From: an uncultured Brachybacterium sp.
GTDB lineage: Bacteria > Actinomycetota > Actinomycetes > Actinomycetales > Dermabacteraceae
Assembly (NCBI RefSeq): GCF_947500705.1
Contig: NZ_CANMSY010000003.1
Coordinates: 124,001-188,000, forward strand
Reading direction: 5' to 3'
Length of the DNA: 64,000 nucleotides
Below are positions 57,208 to 64,000 of the stretch, piece by piece. The stretch's first letter is position 1, and each line of letters starts with the position of its first letter. The notes under the pieces are model-generated. The model was not told the origin of the DNA and did not search any database. It worked only from the letters and a program-made list of their open reading frames with translations. The position numbers and the translations under genes were made by a program.

Positions 57208-57917
57208 CAGCCTGCGTCGGAAACGGTCGGCGCCGGCCGGCGCGTCCTGGTCGTCTCGAGCACGCCACCGACCACGCTGCCGATCACGAGGGCGACGAGC
57301 ACGGAGATCAGGGTGGCCAGCAGCGGCATCTGCGGCAGATGGATGCGCGCGAGCTCGTGCAGCAGCAGCCCGAACATCCCGAACACGCTGATCAGCGCAG
57401 CGACGATCGCGGCCACTGCCACGCCGATCTGCAGCGCTCGCACCCTGCCTGCGACGGCGACCAGGAAGCCGACGATCGCCACCAGGGCGACCGCCCCGAT
57501 CACCACCGCGGAGAGGACCACCAGGGTCGAGGAGCTGATGCCGAGCATCGCGACCATGGTCTCGCCGGGCTCGCCGAGGCCGACCAGCACGCAGGCGGCG
57601 ACCCCGATCGCGATGGCGAGAGTGTTCCCGTCGTCCAGGACGATGACCAGCACCGCGGCAGCGATCGCGCACAGCAGTCCCAGGATCAGGGCGATGCTGC
57701 TGAGCGTCTGCAGGGCCCCGGGTGCGATGAAGGCCGCGGCGACGGCGAGCACCACACCCAGCAGCAGGCTGACCCCCATCGCGAGCCCCGCTCCGCTCCA
57801 GGTGCGGCGCGGGCCGGCGATGATCCCGGCGGCCAGCGGGAACGCGATCGGGACGGACAGCAGCACGGCCGTCAGCGCGGCGGCGACGAGCTCGAGGGGA
57901 TCCAGGTCGAAGGACAT
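57207..57917 (-). CDS. Membrane protein of unknown function
   Basis: A 236-residue protein with six or seven hydrophobic helices, very rich in Ala, Val and Leu, with an acidic start MSFDLDPLELVAAAL and a basic C-terminal tail (ETTRTRRPAPT). No family motif is recognised. The ATG at 57917 has a purine-poor upstream region (GGGGGACGATGGGGGC lies just before). It is convergent with the unknown protein at 56349. Confidence 0.65.
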   Translation of the reverse strand: MSFDLDPLELVAAALTAVLLSVPIAFPLAAGIIAGPRRTWSGAGLAMGVSLLLGVVLAVAAAFIAPGALQTLSSIALILGLLCAIAAAVLVIVLDDGNTLAIAIGVAACVLVGLGEPGETMVAMLGISSSTLVVLSAVVIGAVALVAIVGFLVAVAGRVRALQIGVAVAAIVAALISVFGMFGLLLHELARIHLPQMPLLATLISVLVALVIGSVVGGVLETTRTRRPAPTVSDAG

Positions 57918-58024
57918 GCCCCCATCGTCCCCCCTGTGGCACCGTGAGGGAGAGGGAACACGCGAAAGAGGTGCTCGAAGGGAGCTGCAGCGCGTAGTTC
58001 AGCGCAAGGTTCAGCGCGGGAACG

Positions 58025-59299
58025 TCAGAGCGGGGCTGCCGCACGCATCGGCTGGCGTCGGCGCTCGGCGAGATGCCAGGCCCACAGCAGCGACCCGATC
58101 ACCACGTAGGCGAGCGCGGCCACCGCCACCACGGTGAGGCTGCCGGTGATCAGCGGGGCGATGACCCCGGAGAGCAGGGCATTCATGATCAGGGTGAAGA
58201 AGGTGCCCAGCGATGCGGCGGCCCCGCGCTGGTGCGGGAACAGATCCAGGATCTCCAGCTGGATGGGGGCGAAGAACAGCGACGCGGTGAAGGACATCAG
58301 CATCGGCCCGATCAGCACCGGGATCAGGCTCGCATCGAGCTGCCCGGAGGGATCCGGGAAGACCATCACCAGCACCAGGTTCAGCACGCTGGTGATCACG
58401 GTGCCGACGTAGCCGAAGGTGATCAGCCGGGAGCGGTCCATCGCGTCGGCCGCCCTGCCCACCAGGTAGGACCCGGCCATCATGCCGATGATCAGCGGGC
58501 CGAACAGCACCCAGAAGTCCTGCTCGCCGAGTCCCAGCAGCCGCACCACGATGATCGGCGCGGCGGCGACGAACACGAAGTGGGCGGCGAACCCGAAGGC
58601 GGTCGCGAGGGCGATCCGCACCAGCGCCGGGGAACGGCCCACCTCCCACAGGGCGCCGACCACGGAGCCCACTCGCAGCGGGATCCGGTTCTCCTTCGGC
58701 AGGGATTCGGGCATCAGCGCGGTCGCGACCATCACCAGCACGCCATAGATGCCCACGCCCGCGAACACCCAGCGCCAGTCGCCCAGCAGCAGCAACCACC
58801 CGCCGAGCATCGGGGCGATCACCGGGGAGAGTGCGAAGATCATCATCACCTGTGCCATCAGACGCTGCGCCTCGGCGCCCGCGAAGAGGTCGCGGATCAC
58901 CACCCGCGAGACGATCGTGGCGGCACCGGCGCTCATGCCCTGCAGCACCCGCAGCGCGATGAGCATGCCCATCCCGGAGGCGAAGACCGCGCCGAACATC
59001 GCCAGGATGTAGATCGCGAGGCCCGCGAGCATCACCTTCTTGCGGCCCAGCGCGTCCGAGAGCGGTCCGTGGAAGACGCTCATCACGGCGAAGGAGGCGA
59101 GGTAAACGCTGATCAGCTGCTGCAGCACCACGTCGGAGGCGCCGAACTCCTCCCCGATCTGCGTGAACGCGGGGAAGACGGTGTTGATCGTGAAGGGGCC
59201 CAGCATGCCCAGAGCGGCAAGGGTGAGGGTGATGCGGGCTCCAGCGGTGCGCCGGCGGGGCGGGATGGTCGCGGTGTCGGTCGCCTCGGGGGTGGTCAC
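58025..59299 (-). CDS. MFS transporter, Bcr/CflA drug-resistance type
   Basis: A 424-residue exporter with 12 membrane helices. The helix 2-3 loop motif GPLSDALGRKKVMLAGL and the helix 5 motif FALSPVIAPMLGGWLL are those of Bcr/CflA transporters. The start is a GTG at 59299 without a ribosome binding site; TAGACT 7 bp upstream could be a -10 box for a leaderless transcript. The exported compound is unknown. A 23-bp tandem repeat lies upstream. Confidence 0.9.
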   Translation of the reverse strand: MTTPEATDTATIPPRRRTAGARITLTLAALGMLGPFTINTVFPAFTQIGEEFGASDVVLQQLISVYLASFAVMSVFHGPLSDALGRKKVMLAGLAIYILAMFGAVFASGMGMLIALRVLQGMSAGAATIVSRVVIRDLFAGAEAQRLMAQVMMIFALSPVIAPMLGGWLLLLGDWRWVFAGVGIYGVLVMVATALMPESLPKENRIPLRVGSVVGALWEVGRSPALVRIALATAFGFAAHFVFVAAAPIIVVRLLGLGEQDFWVLFGPLIIGMMAGSYLVGRAADAMDRSRLITFGYVGTVITSVLNLVLVMVFPDPSGQLDASLIPVLIGPMLMSFTASLFFAPIQLEILDLFPHQRGAAASLGTFFTLIMNALLSGVIAPLITGSLTVVAVAALAYVVIGSLLWAWHLAERRRQPMRAAAPL

Positions 59300-59321
59300 G
59301 TCGAGGAGTCTAGAGGCAAGC

Positions 59322-59413
59322 GCTTTCGCGAAGGCCGACGGTCCGCTTTCGCGAAGGCCGACGGTCCACTTTCGCGAAGGCCGACGGTCCGATTTCGCGA
59401 GGGCCGACGGTCC
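59322..59413. repeat. 23-bp tandem repeat, four copies
   Basis: Four head-to-tail units (59322-59344, 59345-59367, 59368-59390, 59391-59413) share TTTCGCGA, then GGCCGACGGTCC. Each unit contains the palindromic core TTCGCGA(A). They fill the gap between the MFS gene and the LacI-type sensor gene. No spacers are present, so this is not a CRISPR array. Confidence 0.95.
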
Positions 59414-59424
59414 GTGGGCGCGGT

Positions 59425-60255
59425 CTAGGCGCGGGTGCTCACGGTGCCGCGGGGCAGCAGCCGCGGCACCTCGTGCGCCAGACGCACCGGGGTGCCCGGA
59501 TCCGCGAGCAGGGTCAGGGCGGCGCGGGCGAGGTCCACGCCGAGCTGGTGCGGGAGGTGCTCGAGCACGGCCAGCGGTGGTTCGTGGGTCTGACAGGCCG
59601 GGGAGTCGTCCCAGGCGACGATCGAGAGGTCCTCGGGCACGCGCAGCCCGGCCGCGACCGCCCGGTGAGCGCCGGCGATCGCCATCGCGTCGTTGTCGAA
59701 GATGATCACGGTGGGTCGCTGCGGGCCGTCCAGCAGCGCCTGGGTCGCGGCGGCGCCGCTGTCGGCCCCGTAGTCCCCCTCGGCGAAGAGCGCGGGCAGT
59801 TCCCGGGCCTGCGCGAACTCCCGATAGGCCTCGCAGCGCCAGCGGCTGTGGAGCAGGTGCGAAGGGCCGCCGACATGGCCGATGACCCGGTGGCCCCGCC
59901 CGTGGAGGTCCTCGAGCAGATGCTGCATGGTGCCGGCGTTGTCGACGGTCACCGCGGAGAACTCTCCCTGGCGCACATCGCCGATCACCACGAAGGGCAG
60001 GCCGAGTGCGCGGGCCTGGTGCGGGCGGTCGTCCCCATCCAGGAGATCCTTGAGGATCACCACGTCGACCATGTCGCGCTCGGCCCAGCGCCGCATCGTC
60101 TCCAGCTCCTCGGCCGGGCTGCCGGTGACGTGGCTGAGGACGGTGTGGCCCTGGGAGACTGCGGTGTCCTCGAGCCCGTGCAGGGCCTGGGTGTAGAACC
60201 GTTCGGAGCGTGCGGACCAGACGGACTCGGGGATGGTGATCCCGATGGTGGCCAT
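59425..60255 (-). CDS. LacI-type sensor-domain protein without DNA-binding domain
   Basis: A 276-residue protein that matches only the sugar-sensing domain of LacI regulators: ATIGITIPESVWSARSERFYTQALHGLED, VIIFDNDAMAIAGAHRAV, LSIVAWDDSPACQTHEPPL. The usual 60-residue N-terminal HTH and hinge are absent, and only 20 bp separate its start from the GH2 stop, so none can be encoded upstream. The ATG at 60255 has a strong GGGGAGG, indicating a true start. It may bind a mannoside and act on another protein, or be a decayed repressor. Confidence 0.85.
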   Translation of the reverse strand: MATIGITIPESVWSARSERFYTQALHGLEDTAVSQGHTVLSHVTGSPAEELETMRRWAERDMVDVVILKDLLDGDDRPHQARALGLPFVVIGDVRQGEFSAVTVDNAGTMQHLLEDLHGRGHRVIGHVGGPSHLLHSRWRCEAYREFAQARELPALFAEGDYGADSGAAATQALLDGPQRPTVIIFDNDAMAIAGAHRAVAAGLRVPEDLSIVAWDDSPACQTHEPPLAVLEHLPHQLGVDLARAALTLLADPGTPVRLAHEVPRLLPRGTVSTRA

Positions 60256-60275
60256 GGAGTGCCTCCCCGGCGGTC

Positions 60276-62810
60276 TCAGGCGGCGCGGGCGCGGGCCCGG
60301 GCGACCAGATCGTTGGCGCTGATCAGCACATCATCGGCCAGGAAGGCGCTGGGGTCCACCGTGGCGGTGGTGCGCACCCGGATCCGTGCGCTCTCTCCGG
60401 CCAGCAGGGTCACCAGCTGGCGGTCGACGGTCGCGGCCGGATCGACCTTGTCCGCGAGCACGCACAGGTCCCGCACCGTCGAGCCGGCGCTCACGGTGAT
60501 CTCGACGCCGTCCGCGACCCGTTGGGCGCTCGCGGTCACCGCTCCCCCGGCCAGTGCGGAGTCGCGGTCCTCCGCGAAGGGGTGCACGGTGCGCACCTCG
60601 GTCCCCGCCAGCTGCACCAGCAGCACCTCGGCGGCGGGGTCCGTGGCGGTCGCGAGCTCTGCCGGGAGCGGCAGCGTGGCCGCGGAGCGGGCGGGGACCT
60701 GCACCTCGAGCGTGGCCTCGGCGAGCAGCTGCCCGTCGTGGTTCTGGCGGCGCAGGCGCAGCGTCCCGCTCAGGGGCTCGTCGGTGTCGTTGCCGAGGCT
60801 GATCGCCGGACCGTCCTCGCGGGGCTGGATGGTCAGCAGCACCGGCGCATGCACCTCGCGCAGCGCGTACCAGAGCAGCTTGCGGCGGCGGTCGCCGTCC
60901 ACCGCGGCCCAGGAGGTGACCGGCCAGCAGTCGTTGAGCTGCCAGACGATGGTGCCGCCGCACACCGGCCAATGCGAGCGGTAATGGCCGATCCCGCAGA
61001 TCAGGGCGCGCGCCTGGTTCAGCTGGGTGGCGAAGTGGAAGTCGTCCAAACCCTCGACCGGGGGGAGGTGCCCGGCCATGCCGCGGCGCAGCTTGTCCTG
61101 GCCGCCCACCGCCTTCTGGTGGGACAGCATGGTCTCCGAGTCCTCGTTCAGCGGCCGTTCGGTGACGGCCCGGGCGAGGGTGGCGTAGTTGGCGGGTCCC
61201 TGGTATCCGAACTCGGCGGAGAACCGCGGGACGGTGTCGCGGTAGCGGAGGTAGTCGTTGTCCTCCTCGGACGCCCAGGCCACCCAGTTGTGCACGGTGC
61301 CGTGATCGGGGTTGCGGGGGTCCTCGGGCAGGGGTCGTGAGTAGGGGCTGGTGGGGGTATAACTGCGGGTGGGGTCAAGCTCGGCCAGCAGGGACGGGAA
61401 CAGCTCGGTGTAGTAGCCGAGGCCCCACCCTGCGCCCTCCGGGATGTGCTCCTGCCAGCCCCAGTGGTGAAAGCCCTCGACGTTCTCGTTGCTGCCGTTC
61501 CAGTGGACCAGCGAGGGGTGCCAGGCCAGACGCACGATGTGCTCGCGCGCCTCGGCCTCGAACTCGCTGCGCAGCGGTTCGAGCTCGGAGTAGGCGGCGC
61601 AGGCGGTGGTGAAGTCCTGCCACACCAGGATCCCCAGCTCGTCGCAGAGGTCGTAGAGCAGCTCGGATTCGTACAGGCCCCCGCCCCAGATGCGCAGGGT
61701 GTTCATCCCGGCCTCGAGGGCGTCGGTGATGCTCGCGCGATAGTCCTCGGCGGTCAGGCGCACCGGGAAGCAGTCATCGGGGATCCAGTTCGCGCCCTTG
61801 GCGAGGATCGGGCGGTCGTTGACCACGATCGTGAAGGAGGTGCCGATCTCGTCGGGCTCCTCGAGCACGCCCGCGGTGCGGAAGCCGATCCGGTGCGCGC
61901 GCGCATCGAGCACCTGGTCCGCGGCGTCGCGCAGTTCGATGGCCACGGTGTACAGCGGCTGCTCGCCGTAGCCGCGCGGCCACCACAGCTGCGGGTCCGC
62001 GGCCGAGAGGCGCAGGTCGATCTCGTCCTCTGCAGTGGAGCGGATGAGCTCCTGGACCTGCTGCCCGGCAGGGTCCAGCAGCCGCGCCGAGACGGTCACC
62101 GCGATCTCGTCCAGCAGATCCGCCCGTTCGAGGAGGGCGGTGAGGTCGACGAGCCCGCGCGCGCCGGCCTCGGAGCCGGCGCCGGGCTCGACGGTGACCT
62201 GCGGGCGCACCTCGGCCAGGCGCGCCCCGGACCATTCCTCGAGGCCGATCGGCCCGGCGATGCCGCTGGTGACCAGCACCGGCCCCCAGTCCCAGCCGAA
62301 GTTGCAGGCCATCTTGCGGATCGCGTTGTAGGGCAGGTCGTTGCCGGTCACCGGCAACACCCCGAGCACCTGCTCGTTCTCGCGGGCGGTGCGCAGCGGG
62401 GAGGCGAAGCGGATCTCGAGCCGGTTGGTCCCCTCGACCAGTGCGTCGGTGACATCGAAGCGCCAGGAGCGGTGCTGGTTCTGCACCTCGGCGATGCGGA
62501 GGCCGTTCAGCAGGACCGTCGCGGCGGTGTCGAGGGAGGCGGCGACCAGGTCCACCCGCTCGGCGCCGCTGGGTGCCCAGTCGAATCCGGTCTCGTACAG
62601 CACGTCGCAGTCCCCGGTCCACTGCAGGTCGTGCTCGTGGCGGTCCAGGTACGGATCGGGGATCAGCCCGGCGGCATGCAGGTCGGTGATCAGGGTGCCG
62701 GGCACCGTGGCCGGCACCTCGCGCACCGCGAAGGGGGCGGGACCGTCGGTGATGCTCAGCTGCCAGCCCTCGTGCAGGGGCCGACGGGCGGGAGTACTGG
62801 TCAGGGTCAC
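60276..62810 (-). CDS. GH2 beta-mannosidase
   Basis: An 844-residue cytoplasmic enzyme expected to release mannose from beta-mannosides. The sugar-binding domain starts LHEGWQLSITDG, the acid/base Glu lies in WNGSNENVEG and the nucleophile Glu in FSAEFGYQGP, as in GH2 mannosidases. The GTG at 62810 overlaps the upstream ATPase stop (GTGA), so it belongs to the transporter operon. This links an Opp-type importer to mannoside breakdown. Confidence 0.92.
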   Translation of the reverse strand: MTLTSTPARRPLHEGWQLSITDGPAPFAVREVPATVPGTLITDLHAAGLIPDPYLDRHEHDLQWTGDCDVLYETGFDWAPSGAERVDLVAASLDTAATVLLNGLRIAEVQNQHRSWRFDVTDALVEGTNRLEIRFASPLRTARENEQVLGVLPVTGNDLPYNAIRKMACNFGWDWGPVLVTSGIAGPIGLEEWSGARLAEVRPQVTVEPGAGSEAGARGLVDLTALLERADLLDEIAVTVSARLLDPAGQQVQELIRSTAEDEIDLRLSAADPQLWWPRGYGEQPLYTVAIELRDAADQVLDARAHRIGFRTAGVLEEPDEIGTSFTIVVNDRPILAKGANWIPDDCFPVRLTAEDYRASITDALEAGMNTLRIWGGGLYESELLYDLCDELGILVWQDFTTACAAYSELEPLRSEFEAEAREHIVRLAWHPSLVHWNGSNENVEGFHHWGWQEHIPEGAGWGLGYYTELFPSLLAELDPTRSYTPTSPYSRPLPEDPRNPDHGTVHNWVAWASEEDNDYLRYRDTVPRFSAEFGYQGPANYATLARAVTERPLNEDSETMLSHQKAVGGQDKLRRGMAGHLPPVEGLDDFHFATQLNQARALICGIGHYRSHWPVCGGTIVWQLNDCWPVTSWAAVDGDRRRKLLWYALREVHAPVLLTIQPREDGPAISLGNDTDEPLSGTLRLRRQNHDGQLLAEATLEVQVPARSAATLPLPAELATATDPAAEVLLVQLAGTEVRTVHPFAEDRDSALAGGAVTASAQRVADGVEITVSAGSTVRDLCVLADKVDPAATVDRQLVTLLAGESARIRVRTTATVDPSAFLADDVLISANDLVARARARAA

Positions 62811-63667
62811 GAATTCTCCTCGGCGAGCGCCAGGTGGTCGGGCATGGGGACGCCGCGGCGCTGGGCCTCGGCGAGGAAGCGCGGGTTGTTCCCCGGTTCG
62901 GGGGCGGCGATCAGCAGCTGCCGGGTGAACTCGGCCTGGGGGTTCAGGATGACGTCGTCGGCCGGACCGCGCTCGACCACCTCGCCGCGGTACATCACCA
63001 GGATCTCATCGGAGAAGTGGCGGGCGGTGGCCAGGTCGTGGGTGATGTAGAGCATCGCGAGGTTCTCCTCGCGCTGCAGCCGCGCCAGCAGGTTCAGCAC
63101 GCCCAGGCGGATGGAGACGTCGAGCATCGAGACCGGCTCGTCGGCGATCAGCACCGTGGGCTCCGGGGCGAGCGCACGGGCGATGGCCACGCGCTGGCGC
63201 TGCCCACCGGAGAGCTCGTGCGGTCGGCGCTCGAGGAAGCTCGTCGCGGGGCTGAGGTTGACCCGTTCGAGCAGCTCGCAGACCTTCTCGCGCAGGTTCG
63301 CGCGGGTGGCCCGGCCGTGCAGGAGCAGGGGTCGCTCGATGTGGTGGGCGATGGTGTGGAAGGGGTTCAAGGAGGCGAAGGGATCCTGGAACACCATCTG
63401 GACGTGATCGCGGTAGTGGGCCAGGGCCCTGCCGCGGGTGCCGACGGGGGCGCCGTCCAGGGTGATGGTCCCGGAGGTGGGCCGTTCGAGCTGGGCGAGG
63501 ATCTTGGCGATCGTGGACTTGCCGGAGCCGGACTGGCCCACCAGGGCCACGGTGCGGCCGGGGCTCAGCTCGAGGGAGACGCCCTTGACGGCCTGGAGCG
63601 TGGTGACGCGCGCCCCGCTGCGCAGCCGGTAGGACTTGTGGAGATCGGTGACGGTCAGGGTGGTCAT
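62807..63667 (-). CDS. Opp/Dpp-type ABC transporter ATPase (OppF-like)
   Basis: A 286-residue ATPase with Walker A GQSGSGKST (44-52), signature LSGGQRQR (152-159), Walker B VLIADEP (172-178) and the C-terminal zone typical of oligopeptide/oligosaccharide importers. The ATG overlaps the upstream OppD-like stop as ATGA. With a GH2 mannosidase next, it may import manno-oligosaccharides rather than peptides. Confidence 0.93.
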   Translation of the reverse strand: MTTLTVTDLHKSYRLRSGARVTTLQAVKGVSLELSPGRTVALVGQSGSGKSTIAKILAQLERPTSGTITLDGAPVGTRGRALAHYRDHVQMVFQDPFASLNPFHTIAHHIERPLLLHGRATRANLREKVCELLERVNLSPATSFLERRPHELSGGQRQRVAIARALAPEPTVLIADEPVSMLDVSIRLGVLNLLARLQREENLAMLYITHDLATARHFSDEILVMYRGEVVERGPADDVILNPQAEFTRQLLIAAPEPGNNPRFLAEAQRRGVPMPDHLALAEENS

Positions 63668-64000
63668 CGGGTGGCCTCCTGGTCGGCGCCGCTGAAGCCG
63701 GCGCGCACGAAGTCCCCGGCGTCGCCGGTCAGGGACGGGAAGGAGCCCAGCAGGCGGCGGGTGTAGGGGTGCTGCGGGGCGAAGTAGAGGTTCTCGGCGG
63801 TGTCGAGCTCGACGATCCGCCCCTGCTTCATCACCGCGATGCGGTCGGAGATCTCCAGCAGCATGGGCAGGTCGTGGGTGATGAACACGACCGCGAAGCC
63901 CAGCTCCCGGCGCAGTCGCAGCACCTCCTGGAGGATCTCGCGCTGGACCACGACGTCCAGCGCGGTGGTGGGTTCGTCCATGATCATCAGCTGCGGGTCC
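63664..64000 (-). CDS. Opp/Dpp-type ABC transporter ATPase (OppD-like), 5' part beyond window
   Basis: Only the C-terminal 110 or so residues are visible, from just before the Walker B segment (LMIMDEPTTALDVVVQREIL) through the switch His in FITHDLPML to the C-terminal zone APQHPYTRRLLGSFPSL. It is an intact reading to the window end. It forms the ATPase pair with the OppF-like protein; permeases and binding protein are expected upstream, beyond 64000. Confidence 0.9.
   Translation of the reverse strand, partial: DPQLMIMDEPTTALDVVVQREILQEVLRLRRELGFAVVFITHDLPMLLEISDRIAVMKQGRIVELDTAENLYFAPQHPYTRRLLGSFPSLTGDAGDFVRAGFSGADQEATR

Noticed and set aside
59322-59413. CRISPR array
   Set aside because: The 23-bp units are directly adjacent with no unique spacers, and no cas gene is in the window.

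Overview
The window is high-GC chromosomal DNA (about 70 % GC by eye). It carries ROK, LacI and IclR regulators, lipoprotein binding proteins, twin-arginine-type signal peptides and GTG/TTG starts with purine-rich ribosome binding sites. Together these point to an Actinomycetota member of the Micrococcales, plausibly Brachybacterium or a relative. No rRNA, tRNA or housekeeping marker is present, so the genus is inference.

Region 1 (1-18.2 kb) is a nearly complete xylan and xylose utilisation locus. It holds xylulokinase (cut by the window start), xylose isomerase, a ROK repressor, two paralogous lipoprotein binding proteins, one LplB/LplC-type permease pair, an exported GH10 xylanase, a cytoplasmic GH10, a GH3 glycosidase, a CE7 acetylxylan esterase, a LacI repressor and a DUF624 membrane protein. 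Xylan would be cut outside, oligomers imported, deacetylated and hydrolysed inside, and xylose sent to xylulose 5-phosphate. No ABC ATPase is encoded here. Several promoters share a TTGACC -35 box followed by GAAA/TTTC-type operator sequences.

Region 2 (18.5-30.3 kb) has three Gfo/Idh/MocA oxidoreductases with a ThuA-like protein, an AspT/YidE-type transporter, a DinB/maleylpyruvate-isomerase-like protein, a further Gfo/Idh enzyme and a CUT1 sugar transporter operon. Two near-identical long perfect hairpins flank that operon.

Region 3 (30.3-36.1 kb) is a small accessory island. It contains a decayed DUF222-HNH gene, a 927-residue protein with a DUF4365-like PD-(D/E)XK nuclease domain and a long helical-repeat region, an ISL3-family insertion with an 8-bp target duplication exactly at that gene's stop codon, and an IS3 orfA relic. 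The large protein is the best candidate here for an undescribed (possibly antiphage) system. An mgtE magnesium transporter follows.

Region 4 (37.6-55.6 kb) is a uronate and ketodeoxy-sugar acid locus: a TRAP transporter, KduI, a KduD-like SDR, two D-2-hydroxyacid dehydrogenases, a GarR-like dehydrogenase, a mannonate/fructuronate oxidoreductase, an idonate 5-dehydrogenase-like enzyme, KDPG aldolase, KDG kinase, a ManD-like dehydratase, a gamma-glutamyltranspeptidase and two IclR regulators. The chemistry converges on 2-keto-3-deoxygluconate, then pyruvate plus glyceraldehyde 3-phosphate.

Region 5 (55.7-64 kb) holds an SRPBCC protein, two unknown proteins, a Bcr/CflA-type MFS exporter, a LacI-type sensor protein without a DNA-binding domain, a GH2 beta-mannosidase and two Opp-type ABC ATPases (the last cut by the window end). 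Short tandem repeats lie in several intergenic gaps.
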